Below, piece after piece: positions 9,625-19,057 of a stretch of 64,000 nucleotides of DNA. This DNA comes from Acetobacter conturbans (lineage in GTDB: Bacteria > Pseudomonadota > Alphaproteobacteria > Acetobacterales > Acetobacteraceae): positions 235,727 to 299,726 of the forward strand of contig NZ_WOSY01000004.1 in the NCBI RefSeq assembly GCF_011516755.1. Reading direction: 5' to 3'. The notes beneath the pieces were generated by a model that saw only the letters and a list, made by a program, of their open reading frames with translations, was not told the DNA's origin and searched no databases. A program made the translations under genes and the position numbers. Position 1 is the stretch's first letter; the number at the start of each line of letters is the position of its first letter.

Positions 9625-10155
9625 TCACGGGTCTGTCTTGTCGGCAGGGCAGGGAATTTCCGCATCAGTCACGCCAGTGGAAATTTCAGCAAGATCCATC
9701 ACGGATGTTGGCGGTCTTTCGCGGAATACAAGGCGTTCACTCAGTTTGAAATTGGCGAACATTCCGGCAAGAGCGCCTGCGGCGAGCGCGATAATCGGGA
9801 AATGAACACAAAAGGGAATAAAAAAGAAAAGGAGATAAACAGTGCCCCGGTTCAGCAGAAAACCCAGACTGTTGGCGGACAGAAATCGGAGCCACTGCAG
9901 AAAAGGGTGGTCATGACGTCCGACATCGCCAAACGTCCAGAAGCGGTTCGCCATCCAGTTCAGTGTGGCGGCAACAAAATAAGCGGCGAGAACAGCAGCA
10001 TTCAGCCCGATAATATCGCGGAGGGCGTAAACGGTTCCTGCGTCCCACATGAAGCCCAGCGCTCCGACCATCCCGAAGCGAAACAACCGTAGCAGCGATT
10101 TTTTCTTGCCGCTTTGAGGTGTCTGCGGAGAAAGGGGTGGTGCGAACTCGGACAT
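9625..10155 (-). CDS. GtrA-family membrane protein
   Basis: The 176-residue protein has four predicted membrane segments within residues 25-145. It carries the family pattern LFRFGMVGALGFMWDAGTVY, then a segment with LNWMANRFWTFG (the family NFxxxRxWTF motif) and FKLSERLVFRE at the end of the domain. GtrA proteins are thought to help move polyprenyl-linked sugars across the inner membrane or to assist glycosyltransferases. It lies downstream of ompA on the same strand, but a terminator separates them. The substrate cannot be judged, because no glycosyltransferase is next to it. Confidence 0.85.
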   Translation of the reverse strand: MSEFAPPLSPQTPQSGKKKSLLRLFRFGMVGALGFMWDAGTVYALRDIIGLNAAVLAAYFVAATLNWMANRFWTFGDVGRHDHPFLQWLRFLSANSLGFLLNRGTVYLLFFFIPFCVHFPIIALAAGALAGMFANFKLSERLVFRERPPTSVMDLAEISTGVTDAEIPCPADKTDP

Positions 10156-10192
10156 GTAAGAAATCCGACCAGACGTGTGAATGGGCTTAACG

Positions 10193-10222
10193 AAAAAAGG
10201 GTGCCTGAAAAGGCACCCTTTC
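10193..10222 (-). terminator. Rho-independent terminator of the OmpA-like gene
   Basis: On the minus strand a ten-base-pair stem AAAGGGTGCC/GGCACCCTTT with a six-base loop is followed by a T run. It lies 35 bp after the stop of the OmpA-like gene. Confidence 0.85.
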
Positions 10223-10256
10223 TCGTAGCGTTTCCTGAAAGATCCAGAAACCGGGA

Positions 10257-11396
10257 TCAGTGCAGGATGATTTCCACGCGACGGTTCTGCGGCTCACGTG
10301 TGTTCGCGCCCGTCGGAACCAGCGGATGCTCTTCACCGTAACCGTGAATGTCGATAGCGGAAGCCGGGACGCCGTCACGGATCAGCTCAGCCTTGACGCT
10401 GTTCGCACGACGGATCGACAGACCCATGTTGTACTTCGCACCGGAAGCGCCACCACGAGCCGACGAGTTGTCGGTGTAGCCGTTGACTTCAATGCGCGTC
10501 GTCTGGACGTGCGTGGAAGCCTGAGCTGCCTCGGCAACGATCTGGCGAGCACGAGCCGTCAGGTTCGACTTATCCCAGTCGAAGAAGACGAGATATGTGC
10601 GAGCCGGCGTCGGAGCAGGCGGAGCAACATAGGGCTGAGCCGGCGGCGGCGGCGGAGCCGTATCGAACGCGTAGCGCAGACCCACGATGAACTGGTGGTT
10701 GAAGCGCTGATCGAAGTTCACGTGACCTGTGTGAACGCCGGACTGGTTCCACGTCGTGGACTGATAAGCCCCATCCGTGAAGGTCTGGCCGATCATGCGG
10801 TATTCGGTCGTGACCTGCAGACCCGGAACGCCCGTGTCGTAAGCCGCACCGACGATGCCCTGGTAAGCAAAGCCACCGTTCGTGCCACCAAGGCGGCTAC
10901 GGTTGCCATTGCTGAAGCGGGTATCAGTCGGGTTGTAATGCTGCCAGAGATAACCGGCACCAACACCGACGAACGGTGTAACTGGCGCATCGATACCGAA
11001 CTGCTTCAGATCGATGTCATACAGAACGTTGACCAGGCCGCCATAAGACTGGTCGCTGCCGCGGGTCTTACCGCTTACGCCAGTGTAGTTGCGGTGATTG
11101 ATCTCGGAGTAGTTATAAACACCCTCGACCTCAACGCGCAGACCATTGCCGAAGCCCCAGCCAAACGCACCGAAACCGGTGAAGCCGTTCTGATGACGGT
11201 ACTTGCTGTGGGTGTCGTTGCCCATCGTGTTGCTACCGCCGGACATGGCGCTGGCAGCCGTATTGGCATGCTGGGTCTGCGTAAGATCATAACCGCCACC
11301 GAGATCAACATACGGACCGGTGATGGTTGTGGCGGAAGCAGCCACAGGGGCTGCCGCCATAAGGGTGGTTGCGAGTAACGCAGTGCGGAGACGCAT
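10257..11396 (-). CDS. OmpA-family outer membrane protein
   Basis: A 379-residue protein with a signal peptide (MRLRTALLATTLMAAAPVAA). Residues about 28-235 form an OmpA-like eight-stranded barrel (ITGPYVDLGGGYD at the first strand, with YAFDTAPPPP ending it). A Pro/Ala linker follows, then a C-terminal OmpA/MotB peptidoglycan-binding domain (YLVFFDWDKSNLT, EVNGYTDNSS, LSIRRANSVKAELI, GYGEEHPLVPT, PQNRRVEI). It would tether the outer membrane to peptidoglycan. ATG 11396 has GAGGA seven bases upstream. Such porin-like OmpA proteins are abundant in acetic acid bacteria. Confidence 0.93.
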   Translation of the reverse strand: MRLRTALLATTLMAAAPVAASATTITGPYVDLGGGYDLTQTQHANTAASAMSGGSNTMGNDTHSKYRHQNGFTGFGAFGWGFGNGLRVEVEGVYNYSEINHRNYTGVSGKTRGSDQSYGGLVNVLYDIDLKQFGIDAPVTPFVGVGAGYLWQHYNPTDTRFSNGNRSRLGGTNGGFAYQGIVGAAYDTGVPGLQVTTEYRMIGQTFTDGAYQSTTWNQSGVHTGHVNFDQRFNHQFIVGLRYAFDTAPPPPPAQPYVAPPAPTPARTYLVFFDWDKSNLTARARQIVAEAAQASTHVQTTRIEVNGYTDNSSARGGASGAKYNMGLSIRRANSVKAELIRDGVPASAIDIHGYGEEHPLVPTGANTREPQNRRVEIILH

Positions 11397-11483
11397 TTTT
11401 TCGTCCTCATTTCTCAACTGTTTGGGCTGAAACCAGACGTTCGGTTCCCTGCCCCTACAGGCTGTCTAAAAGCCCTATAAAAC

Positions 11484-11509
11484 GATGGGTTCCGGTAATG
11501 GAACCCATC
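11484..11509 (-). terminator. Probable terminator of aroKB
   Basis: A perfect ten-base inverted repeat, GATGGGTTCC/GGAACCCATC, with a six-base loop. On the minus strand it is followed by GTTTTAT. It sits about 170 bp after the aroKB stop and upstream of ompA. Confidence 0.6.
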
Positions 11510-11679
11510 TGAGGGGGCTTTCGGCGATTACACGCCATAAGCGTGCTTTATTTGCAACAGTTCATTCCGGGAGCACGAACAAACTATTGCAGTAAAACGA
11601 TGATTAACGTCGGTCCTTCTGTGGAGGAACCGCGCAAAACGGCCACTCATTTCGGGGTCGGCAAATTACCGAAAAGCTT

Positions 11680-13494
11680 TCAGACGTCAGTCCCCCGACT
11701 GGTTTCTGGCAGCATCGCGTCGGGCGCACATCCATCGTCCACAAGGACATCATGGACTGCCTGCGCCTGAACATCCCGGCAGGTAAAGGCCTGACCGATT
11801 CCACGCACCAGCACGAACGTGAGCTTTCCGTCCTGCATCTTCTTGTCCCGCGTCATGTGGTCAAGAAGAGTCCGCGCAGCGAAGGGCCGACCAAGCTGGG
11901 AAATGCGGGAAGGCATCTCCAGGGCGTCGAGATGGGCGGTCAGCCTGTCGAGGTCCTCCTGCGGGCAGTAGCCGAGGCGCACCGAGAGCATGAAAGCAAG
12001 ACGTAGCCCGATTGAGACAGCCTCTCCATGCAGGAGACTGCCGTCATATCCCATTTCGGCCTCAAGAGCATGTCCGAATGTGTGCCCGAGGTTGAGAAGT
12101 GCGCGACCGCCTTCAGCTTTCCGCTCGAATTCATCTTCCGTCACCACCGCTGCCTTGAAGGCGCAGGCCTTCTCCACCGCTTCGGCCAGGGTGTTGGGAT
12201 CCTGCGAGAGAACGTCTTCGCCGTGCTTTTCACACCACGCAAAGAGATCAGGGTCACCGATCAGGCCGGACTTCACGATTTCGGCATAGCCAGCCTTGAT
12301 CTCGCGAAGAGGGAGCGTTGCAAGCGTGGAAACGTCCGCAAGAACCACGGCGGGCTGATGGAAAGCACCGATCAGGTTCTTTCCCCACTTGGTGTTGATG
12401 CCGGTCTTGCCACCGACGGAGGAGTCGACCTGGGAAAGAAGCGTGGTCGGCATCTGCACGAACGGAAGGCCCCGCAGCGTGCTGGCCGCAACGAAACCGG
12501 CGAGATCCCCAACAACACCGCCACCGAGCGCGATAATCGCCGTCCGCCGTTCAACCTTATGCTCAAGGATGGCGTCCGTAAGGCGCTGGAACTCTTCGAG
12601 CGACTTCGATTTCTCGCCCGGCTGCACCACGAGCGACTGGACTGAGAAACCGGAATCCGAAAGCGCTTCCAGAAGCGGATGAAGATATAACTCCGCCACA
12701 TGCGCATCTGAAATCACGATGGCGCGCTTCTGGGGCAGGATGGCGGAGAGAAGTGCCCCGGCCCGTTCGACCAGCCCGCTGCCGATGATTACTTCATAGG
12801 AACCGCGCTCCAGCCTGACCGGCAGGCGGCGCGGGCGATGGTTGAGGGCCAGCGCCTCAATGACGCGGGTGGTAGCGTTGTCCACGTTGTCTTCTCCACA
12901 TTGCACGATGATATCGGCCTCGGCGTAGACCGGATGACGGACGACCATCAGCTGTTCGAGGATATCCCGGGGCTTCACGCCGTGCAGCAATGGTCTGTGG
13001 GTTCGCCCCGTGACGCGCTTCACCAGAATATGCAGCGGGCAGCGCAGCCAGATCGAGATCGCACGGTCGCGGATCAGCGCCCGTGTTTCCGCGTTCATGA
13101 AAGCGCCGCCGCCCGTCGCGATCACACGAGAAGGCCCATCAAGAAGGCGCTTGAGAACGCGACGTTCCCCATCACGAAACGCCTCTTCACCGTACAGCCT
13201 GAACACGTCGCTGATGGAACACCCGGCGGCACGCTCGATCTCGGCGTCGGCATCCACGAATCCGAGGCTGAGCCTCTGGGCGAGGCGGCGGCCAATTGTA
13301 GATTTTCCTGCTCCCATGAGACCGATCAGCACGATGCTGCGACCGCTCAGGGGACCGAAACCCGTATAGCTGCGCACCGCGTCAAGATTGAGCGGCAGGG
13401 CACGGACGGACGTCGGTGTGGGGGGAGGCTGCGCCGGCTCTGGGAGAGTCGTGTGCCTCCGGTCTGAGAAGGATGGGCGTGACATGATTTTCAT
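11680..13494 (-). CDS. aroKB: Bifunctional shikimate kinase / 3-dehydroquinate synthase
   Basis: One 604-residue polypeptide carries two steps of the shikimate pathway. Residues about 45-220 are shikimate kinase, with P-loop GLMGAGKST, DADAEIER and VIATGGGAFM. Residues about 225-590 are 3-dehydroquinate synthase, with NAD-binding GGGVVGDLAGF, PTTLLSQVDSSVGGKTGIN, and metal-site segments GYAEIVKSG, LLNLGHTFGHALE and LLHGEAVSIG. The genes are separate in most bacteria; here the frame is continuous with no stop or frameshift. The N-terminus (first about 40 residues) is Pro/Thr-rich. ATG 13494 is chosen over ATG 13485; both give the same domains. It is divergent from the small gene before xerD. 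Confidence 0.95.
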   Translation of the reverse strand: MKIMSRPSFSDRRHTTLPEPAQPPPTPTSVRALPLNLDAVRSYTGFGPLSGRSIVLIGLMGAGKSTIGRRLAQRLSLGFVDADAEIERAAGCSISDVFRLYGEEAFRDGERRVLKRLLDGPSRVIATGGGAFMNAETRALIRDRAISIWLRCPLHILVKRVTGRTHRPLLHGVKPRDILEQLMVVRHPVYAEADIIVQCGEDNVDNATTRVIEALALNHRPRRLPVRLERGSYEVIIGSGLVERAGALLSAILPQKRAIVISDAHVAELYLHPLLEALSDSGFSVQSLVVQPGEKSKSLEEFQRLTDAILEHKVERRTAIIALGGGVVGDLAGFVAASTLRGLPFVQMPTTLLSQVDSSVGGKTGINTKWGKNLIGAFHQPAVVLADVSTLATLPLREIKAGYAEIVKSGLIGDPDLFAWCEKHGEDVLSQDPNTLAEAVEKACAFKAAVVTEDEFERKAEGGRALLNLGHTFGHALEAEMGYDGSLLHGEAVSIGLRLAFMLSVRLGYCPQEDLDRLTAHLDALEMPSRISQLGRPFAARTLLDHMTRDKKMQDGKLTFVLVRGIGQAFTCRDVQAQAVHDVLVDDGCAPDAMLPETSRGTDV

Positions 13495-13578
13495 CGTAAC
13501 ATAGAGCGAGCAAACACACGCAATGCTCGGAACGCAGTCGCATCGGATGGCTGCGTGGCAGGAAGAATAGAGGCACGA

Positions 13579-13794
13579 ATGCGCCGAATCGTCATTATCG
13601 CCGCCTGTGTCGCAGGCATCGTCATTTTTGGCGGAATTGCCGCTCTGGGAACGTCCTCCGCGCCACCGATGCAGCAGATGGTGCATAAGGATATCCCTGT
13701 TGCCTCTCTGGCTCCGGTGGTGCAGCCCGCGCCGGCTCCCACCATCATTCCACCTGCCGCTACAGCACCGGTAACGGCGCCGTCGGCCCCCTGA
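13579..13794 (+). CDS. Small membrane-anchored Pro/Ala-rich protein
   Basis: 71 residues: MRRIVIIAACVAGIVIFGGI is one membrane segment or uncleaved signal. A Pro/Ala/Val-rich extension follows (VVQPAPAPTIIPPAATAPV) and should lie outside the inner membrane. AGAGG about eight bases before ATG 13579 supports this start. It is 18 bp upstream of xerD on the same strand, so the two may be cotranscribed. No family recognised. Confidence 0.6.
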   Translation: MRRIVIIAACVAGIVIFGGIAALGTSSAPPMQQMVHKDIPVASLAPVVQPAPAPTIIPPAATAPVTAPSAP

Positions 13795-13812
13795 AGCTGT
13801 CGATGCGGTTCG

Positions 13813-14775
13813 GTGAATGAGACTGCTCCCATCGTCGAGAGCTTTCTGGAGATGCTGGCTGCTGAACGGGCAGCCGCGCCTGCCACGCTTGCCGCTTACA
13901 GCCGGGATCTGGAGGATTGCAGTTCACGGCTCGCTTCCGAGGGAGAGATACTGGAAACGGCCTCGGCAGCGCTGTTGCGGTGCTGGGTCGGAGAGATGAC
14001 GGAAAGTGGGTTTGCCCGTCGCACAATAGCCCGTCGTATTTCCTGCATCCGCCAGTTCTATCTTTTTTTGCTCCGGGATGGCCGACGCGCGGACAATCCC
14101 GCCAGTCAGCTCGAAGCCCCGACACCGGGCCAGACGCTGCCGAAATTTCTTACGGAGTCGGAAGTCTCGGCTCTGCTGGAAGCGACCGGCACTGATGAAG
14201 CAGCATCTCCCACGCAGCAGCGACGTCTGGCTGTCGGACGCGCCGCGCTCGAACTGCTCTACTCCACAGGTCTCCGTATTTCGGAACTGCTCGGTCTGAG
14301 GCGCGATATGTTTCGTGAAGAAGCGCGCATGCTGATGGTGCGGGGGAAAGGCGGACGAGAGCGCCTTGTTCCACTTTCCGATGCGGCACGAGACGCTGTC
14401 ACCACACTTCTTGAGGAAGATCGTGAGCGGCAGAGTCTCTGGCTTTTCCCCGGACGCACACCGTTGCGGGCGCTCACCCGACAGGGCTTCGACAAGATTC
14501 TTGCCGAAATCGGGGGGAGAGCAGGGATCGATTCGTCACGACTCTCGCCTCATGTGCTGCGCCACTCCTTTGCTACCCATATGCTGGCTCATGGAGCGGA
14601 TCTGCGTGTCCTTCAGATGCTTCTCGGGCATGCGGATATTTCCACCACCCAGATTTACACGCATGTGCAGGCCGACCGCCTGAAGGCCGTGGTGGAAGCG
14701 CATCATCCGCTGGGGGATGGCTTCTCACAGGTAGAAGAGGGCTCAGGCAAAATGAATCCGACAAAGAAATTATGA
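13813..14775 (+). CDS. xerD: Site-specific tyrosine recombinase XerD (or XerC)
   Basis: With its partner it resolves chromosome dimers at dif. The 320-residue protein has the N-terminal SAM-like core-binding domain (about 1-100) and a catalytic domain with all tyrosine-recombinase residues: Arg155 ([10 protein letters not shown]), Lys179 (RGKGGRER), His247 and Arg250 ([12 protein letters not shown]), His273 (LLGHADIS) and Tyr282 (QIYTHV). The GTG start at 13813 gives the usual length. The position next to accA and divergent from aroK-aroB matches xerD in alphaproteobacteria, hence XerD rather than XerC; the domains alone would not decide this. Confidence 0.9.
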   Translation: MNETAPIVESFLEMLAAERAAAPATLAAYSRDLEDCSSRLASEGEILETASAALLRCWVGEMTESGFARRTIARRISCIRQFYLFLLRDGRRADNPASQLEAPTPGQTLPKFLTESEVSALLEATGTDEAASPTQQRRLAVGRAALELLYSTGLRISELLGLRRDMFREEARMLMVRGKGGRERLVPLSDAARDAVTTLLEEDRERQSLWLFPGRTPLRALTRQGFDKILAEIGGRAGIDSSRLSPHVLRHSFATHMLAHGADLRVLQMLLGHADISTTQIYTHVQADRLKAVVEAHHPLGDGFSQVEEGSGKMNPTKKL

Positions 14776-14830
14776 GCCGGGACGCCTGATATGCTTGGAT
14801 TTGTCCGCCAGTGTGCTATCCGCGTCAGCC

Positions 14831-15796
14831 ATGCGTCAGTTTCTTGATTTCGAAAAGCCGGTCGCCGAACTTGAGACCAAGATCGATGGCCTGCGCACTA
14901 CGGCCGCCGCAAGCGGAAATGATGGCGTCAGCATCTCCGATGAGATCGGTCGCCTCTCCGACAAGGTGGAAAAGCAACTCCGTGGGCTCTACGCCAAGCT
15001 CACGCCCTGGCAGAAAGTGCAGGTCGCTCGGCATGCGCAGCGTCCTCATACCGTCGATTACATTAAAGGGCTGATCGCGGATTTCACGCCACTGGCGGGA
15101 GATCGTCAGTTCGGCGATGACAAGGCGATCATCGGTGGTCTCGGTCGTTTCAACGGTCAGTCCGTGGTCGTGATCGGGACGGAGCGTGGGTCCGACCTCG
15201 AAACCCGGTTGCAGCATAATTTCGGCATGGCGCGACCGGAAGGCTACCGCAAGGCCATTCGCCTGATGCAAATGGCTGGTCGATTCCGTCTGCCGATTCT
15301 CACGTTTGTCGATACGTCAGGGGCCTGGCCGGGCATCGACGCCGAGGCACGAGGGCAGGCCGAGGCCATCGCCCGCTCCATTGAAACCTGCCTGACGGTT
15401 CCGGTTCCGATCGTGGCGACCGTCATCGGTGAGGGTGGATCAGGGGGTGCTGTCGCGCTTGCGACCGCGGACCGCGTCCTGATGCTCGAAAACGCCATCT
15501 ATTCCGTCATTTCACCGGAAGCATGCGCCTCGATTCTCTGGCGTGATCCGAAGCAGGCCTCCACTGCGGCGGAGGCCCTGCGTCTGACGGCTCAGGATCT
15601 GCGCAAGTTCGGGCTGATCGACCGGATCATCGAAGAGCCGGTGGGTGGCGCGCAGCGCGATCCCGCGACCATGCTCGAAAGCGTGGGGAAGGCTATTGCT
15701 GAAGAACTTATGCCGCTGTTGAGCGAAACGGCTGTCACGATCATCGCTCAGCGCCGTGAGAAATTCCTCGCCATGGGGCGTAGCACGATCAGCTGA
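14831..15796 (+). CDS. accA: Acetyl-CoA carboxylase carboxyltransferase subunit alpha
   Basis: AccA with AccD transfers the carboxyl group from biotin to acetyl-CoA, the first committed step of fatty acid synthesis. The 321-residue sequence starts with the family signature [15 protein letters not shown]. It contains [43 protein letters not shown] and [15 protein letters not shown]. No strong ribosome-binding site precedes ATG 14831; translation may be coupled to xerD 55 bp upstream. A strong terminator follows at once. Confidence 0.97.
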   Translation: MRQFLDFEKPVAELETKIDGLRTTAAASGNDGVSISDEIGRLSDKVEKQLRGLYAKLTPWQKVQVARHAQRPHTVDYIKGLIADFTPLAGDRQFGDDKAIIGGLGRFNGQSVVVIGTERGSDLETRLQHNFGMARPEGYRKAIRLMQMAGRFRLPILTFVDTSGAWPGIDAEARGQAEAIARSIETCLTVPVPIVATVIGEGGSGGAVALATADRVLMLENAIYSVISPEACASILWRDPKQASTAAEALRLTAQDLRKFGLIDRIIEEPVGGAQRDPATMLESVGKAIAEELMPLLSETAVTIIAQRREKFLAMGRSTIS

Positions 15797-15820
15797 TCCG
15801 GTTTTCTTCTGATTTGTATC

Positions 15821-15859
15821 ACAGGCGCGGATGTCACTGACTTCCGCGCCTGTTTTTTA
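15821..15859 (+). terminator. Rho-independent terminator of accA
   Basis: The eleven-base stem ACAGGCGCGGA/TCCGCGCCTGT is followed by six T residues, 24 bp after the accA stop. Confidence 0.85.
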
Positions 15860-15867
15860 GAACGCCC

Positions 15868-16623
15868 TCAGGGTTTCGGTTCGCCCTCGACAGGTGTTTC
15901 ACCCGTGGCCGCGATGAGGCTGCGAATCTGGGCAGCCGCCCCGTCGAGATGCTCCACATTGGTCCCTTTGGCGACGAGGGCCACGCCCCGTCTTCCATCC
16001 TCCCGACGGAACGGATAGGAGCCCAGATCCAGATCGGGATAGCGATCCTGAACCGCCTCCAGCGCAGCAGCAATGGCGCTCTCATAAAGACCGAGTGCGT
16101 GCCATGTGCGTGAGGTAACAGGGGTTCCCTGCTTCAGATTGGGTCGAACCGACTGGAACATGGCCTGCATGATAGACGGCACGCCCGCCATGACGTGCAC
16201 ATTTCCAATGGAAAATCCGGGCGCGATGGAAACGGCGTTCGTAATGGGCATCGCACCGCGCGGCATCATGGCCATGCGCTGACGGGCCGAAGTGAACTGA
16301 TCCGTGCCGTAATGGGTTTTCAGAAGCGCTGCACTTTCTTCATGCAGTTCCAGAGGAACGCCAAAAGCCTCGGCGACGCAGGAGGCGGTGATGTCATCGT
16401 GAGTCGGGCCGATTCCGCCGGTGGTGAACACCTGGTCGTAACGTGCCTTCATCTCGTTGATGGTGCCGATGATGGTCTCCCGTATATCGGGAATGATCCG
16501 GACCTCTTTCAGCGGTGCGCCGATTTCACCGAGTCCGAGTGCGAGAAAGCGGATATTGGCATCCTGCGTGCGGCCCGAAAGAATTTCGTTGCCGATCACG
16601 ATAAGGGCGGAGGTGGGGCTCAT
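15868..16623 (-). CDS. CinA-like/MoaB-type molybdopterin-binding domain protein
   Basis: 251 residues, with the MoCF-binding domain at about 5-170: SALIVIGNEILSGRTQDAN, TTGGIGPTHDDITASCVAEA and VMAGVPSIMQAMF. This is the N-terminal domain of CinA (competence/damage-inducible family), which in full-length proteins has COG1058 ADP-ribose or NMN-related activity plus a C-terminal NMN amidohydrolase. The C-terminal amidase is absent here; the last 80 residues match the KH-like end of the stand-alone COG1058 type. Such short forms are common in alphaproteobacteria. Biological role not established. Confidence 0.85.
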   Translation of the reverse strand: MSPTSALIVIGNEILSGRTQDANIRFLALGLGEIGAPLKEVRIIPDIRETIIGTINEMKARYDQVFTTGGIGPTHDDITASCVAEAFGVPLELHEESAALLKTHYGTDQFTSARQRMAMMPRGAMPITNAVSIAPGFSIGNVHVMAGVPSIMQAMFQSVRPNLKQGTPVTSRTWHALGLYESAIAAALEAVQDRYPDLDLGSYPFRREDGRRGVALVAKGTNVEHLDGAAAQIRSLIAATGETPVEGEPKP

Positions 16624-16677
16624 GAGGTGGAATCCGGTTCTTGAAAGCGATCCTGAGAGAAAAACGAATAAGCTATT

Positions 16678-17697
16678 TCAGAGAAGGTCGCGGAGAAATG
16701 GGATGATTGGCAAGTCCGCGGGCGGCATGGGATAGCGGGCGAGATCATCTGCCGCCACCCATGCGAGTTTCTGTCCTTCACGCCCTTCCGGCTCGCCTTG
16801 CCACTGTCGGCAGAGATAGACGGGCATCAGCAGATCGAACGCATCGTAACTGTGCGACGCGAAAGTGAAAGGGGCAAGGCAGGCCCGACTGACGTCAACG
16901 CCCAGCTCTTCCTGAAGTTCGCGAACCAGTGCGGTTTCAGGCGATTCCCCAGCCTCCATCTTGCCGCCGGGAAACTCCCACAGACCAGCCAGTGTCTTGC
17001 CTTCCGGCCTTCGGGCCAGAAGCACCCGATTGCTGGCGTCGATCATGGCAGCAGCGGCGACGAGCACCAGACGGCGGGGCTTGGCCGGTTCTGAAGTTTG
17101 CGTGGGGGAGGGTGTCGTCTCCTTCTTGCCGGCAGAATCGAAATCCTCACGCCGCGCCTGGAAAATGAGAACCGGCACCTTGCCGCCACGGGCCAGAAAA
17201 TCCTGAGTCCCCGTATTGTTTTTCCTAAAACCGAGCTTGCTCAGCACCGCGACGGAAGCGAGGTTATCCTCTGCTACGGTGGCGGTGACTGCCTCGATGG
17301 GAAGATTGGCGAAGGCCCACCGGCAGATCCGTCCGGCGGTGAGACTGGCAATACCCCGGCGCCAGTGTTCGCGGCCGATCCAGTATCCCAGAGCCCCCCG
17401 GAACACGCCATCCACCCGGCTGATCGTTATGCCAATGCACCCGATGACAGCACCCTCGGGGCTGACGATCGCAAAATGATAGGCACCGCCTTCATGTGCC
17501 TGCCGGATCGTGCTGTCGATCCAACGCTCGGCAAGGTCGCGGGGGTAGGGGAATGGCAACCGGCTGAGCATCCGGATGACATTCCAGTCATTGACCTGCG
17601 TATGAACGGCAGTCGCGTCCCCCGGCTCAAGAGCGCGCAGAGTATAAACGCCAGCCGTCAGTGTGGGCGTTTCAGCCGGGAATGTTGTGGCCGCCAC
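16678..17697 (-). CDS. GNAT acetyltransferase - Nudix (MutT-like) hydrolase fusion
   Basis: A single frame joins two enzymes. Residues about 10-165 are a RimJ/RimL-type GNAT domain (YTLRALEPGDATAVHTQVND, ALGYWIGREHWRRGIAS, DNLASVAVLSKLGF). Residues about 205-335 are a Nudix domain with a complete Nudix box (GKMEAGESPETALVREL then QEELGV) after LLARRPEGKTLAGLWEFPG, close to MutT 8-oxo-dGTP diphosphatase. A Lys/Thr/Pro-rich linker joins them. The start is uncertain: GTG 17697 lies 8 bp after the end of the upstream Rieske gene, while in-frame ATGs farther up (17829, 17832) would overlap that gene by about 125 bp. Separate neighbours elsewhere, fused here. Confidence 0.85.
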   Translation of the reverse strand: MAATTFPAETPTLTAGVYTLRALEPGDATAVHTQVNDWNVIRMLSRLPFPYPRDLAERWIDSTIRQAHEGGAYHFAIVSPEGAVIGCIGITISRVDGVFRGALGYWIGREHWRRGIASLTAGRICRWAFANLPIEAVTATVAEDNLASVAVLSKLGFRKNNTGTQDFLARGGKVPVLIFQARREDFDSAGKKETTPSPTQTSEPAKPRRLVLVAAAAMIDASNRVLLARRPEGKTLAGLWEFPGGKMEAGESPETALVRELQEELGVDVSRACLAPFTFASHSYDAFDLLMPVYLCRQWQGEPEGREGQKLAWVAADDLARYPMPPADLPIIPFLRDLL

Positions 17698-17704
17698 GAT
17701 GCTT

Positions 17705-19057
17705 TCAGGAAGCGGCTGGTGAGGATGAGGACTCTGGTTTGCGCTTGCGATGCGGACGACGTTTGCGCTTGGGCGCTTCTGCCGGCGTGGCAGCGGCGCG
17801 TCGCCCTGCAACAACGGGTGCTCCAGCATCATCAGCGGGCGTGGTCGTCTTTTTAATAATCACCGTTTGCGGGGCTGTCTTCTCAGCCGTTCTTGCCGCA
17901 GGCACGGCGTGTTCGGCAGGTGAGGTGGGCTTAGCCACCTCCGGCACGATCCCGGATTCAGCCAGCAGGCTGCGAAGCGCATTGATGACCGGGAACACTT
18001 CCAGATTGTGGTCGCCGCCCAGCTCTTTCCATGCCTGCTGCTCAAGCTCTACGATCTCGCGGTCTTCCGCGAAGATGCGCTCGGTAAAGGCGACGAGGAA
18101 CGGCCATGCCAGATCGAGCAGGCCCGGAATGCCCGGGCGCTTCACGGACAGCAGACCGAACGTGCGGTTCGTCAGCTGATCCTTGTCCTGCGGCGTATAG
18201 GCGATCCAGAGATCCATCACCGGGTCTTCGTCGCCCGTCTTGATATGCAGCGTCTGGTAAGGATAGGTCGTGCGGATCGTCATGACGTCGCGATCGGCGA
18301 ATTTGGCGGAGGCATCGCGCCGTTCGCCAAAGATCAGCGCCTCGCCGAGAGGCTGCTTGCCGCTGGTCCGGGCGAAGGAATAACGGGCCTCGACCAGTCC
18401 GGGCTCACGTCGCTGCCCGAGGAAGCGCGGGCGCATCTGACCCATCTGCTTCATGTGCATGAACTGATGGTTCATATCCATCAGGTTCTCATGCATGAAA
18501 CTGTAGTGGCAGCCGACTTCCTGACCGAAACGGCGGGTCTTGTAGGCAGAGTTATCCACCTGAGCGAGCATGGCGGGAATCTGGACGGTTTTCGCTTTTT
18601 CAGGATCGCCGGGAAATACGAAAATCAGGCCATCCTGTTCGAGCACCGGAAAAGTGCGCACACCGTTTGGCAGCTTTCCCTTGCCCAGATACGGGACGTC
18701 GATGCAGCGACCGGAGCGGCCATAGGCCCAGCCATGATAGCAACACTGCACTGACTGGCCACAGACCCGGCCCTTGCTGAGCGGAACCTGGCGGTGGGCG
18801 CAGCGGTCTTCCAGCGCGAAAACCGATCCTTCTTCCGGACGAATGAGCGCAATCGGCTCACCCGCATAGCGCACGGCCAGGGTTTTCCCGCGTTTGAGAT
18901 TTCGTGACCAGGCGACCGGGTACCAGAAATCAGGGTCGCAATGAACGCGTCTCAGATCGACTTTCGGGCCGTCCTTCACGGTGGACGCCATCTCAGTGAC
19001 GGTGTCCGTAAGTTCGTCGGGATGCGGTGAGAAATCGGTCTCGACTGACTGGTCCAT
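17705..19057 (-). CDS. Rieske-type ring-hydroxylating oxygenase alpha subunit with basic C-terminal tail
   Basis: The 450-residue protein has an N-terminal Rieske domain: Cys86-x-His88 in DRCAHRQVPL, and Cys105-x2-His108 in QCCYHGWAYG. A catalytic domain follows with the mononuclear iron motif HENLMDMNHQFMH (Asp194, His197, His201). The spacing His-x3-His is one shorter than the common x4 form. After residue about 375 comes a disordered tail rich in Ala, Thr and Pro, ending KRKRRPHRKRKPE then Ser-rich. No ferredoxin or reductase gene is adjacent. Substrate unknown; a lipid, sterol-like or aromatic compound are all possible. No signal peptide, so cytoplasmic. Confidence 0.85.
   Translation of the reverse strand: MDQSVETDFSPHPDELTDTVTEMASTVKDGPKVDLRRVHCDPDFWYPVAWSRNLKRGKTLAVRYAGEPIALIRPEEGSVFALEDRCAHRQVPLSKGRVCGQSVQCCYHGWAYGRSGRCIDVPYLGKGKLPNGVRTFPVLEQDGLIFVFPGDPEKAKTVQIPAMLAQVDNSAYKTRRFGQEVGCHYSFMHENLMDMNHQFMHMKQMGQMRPRFLGQRREPGLVEARYSFARTSGKQPLGEALIFGERRDASAKFADRDVMTIRTTYPYQTLHIKTGDEDPVMDLWIAYTPQDKDQLTNRTFGLLSVKRPGIPGLLDLAWPFLVAFTERIFAEDREIVELEQQAWKELGGDHNLEVFPVINALRSLLAESGIVPEVAKPTSPAEHAVPAARTAEKTAPQTVIIKKTTTPADDAGAPVVAGRRAAATPAEAPKRKRRPHRKRKPESSSSPAAS

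Noticed and set aside
10260..11378. Long plus-strand frame opposite the ompA-like gene
   Set aside because: It is the antisense shadow of a strongly recognisable OmpA gene and shows no domain or ribosome-binding site.
12028..13467. Two plus-strand frames (12028-12645 and 12838-13467) opposite aroKB
   Set aside because: Both lie wholly within the fused shikimate gene and show no protein family.
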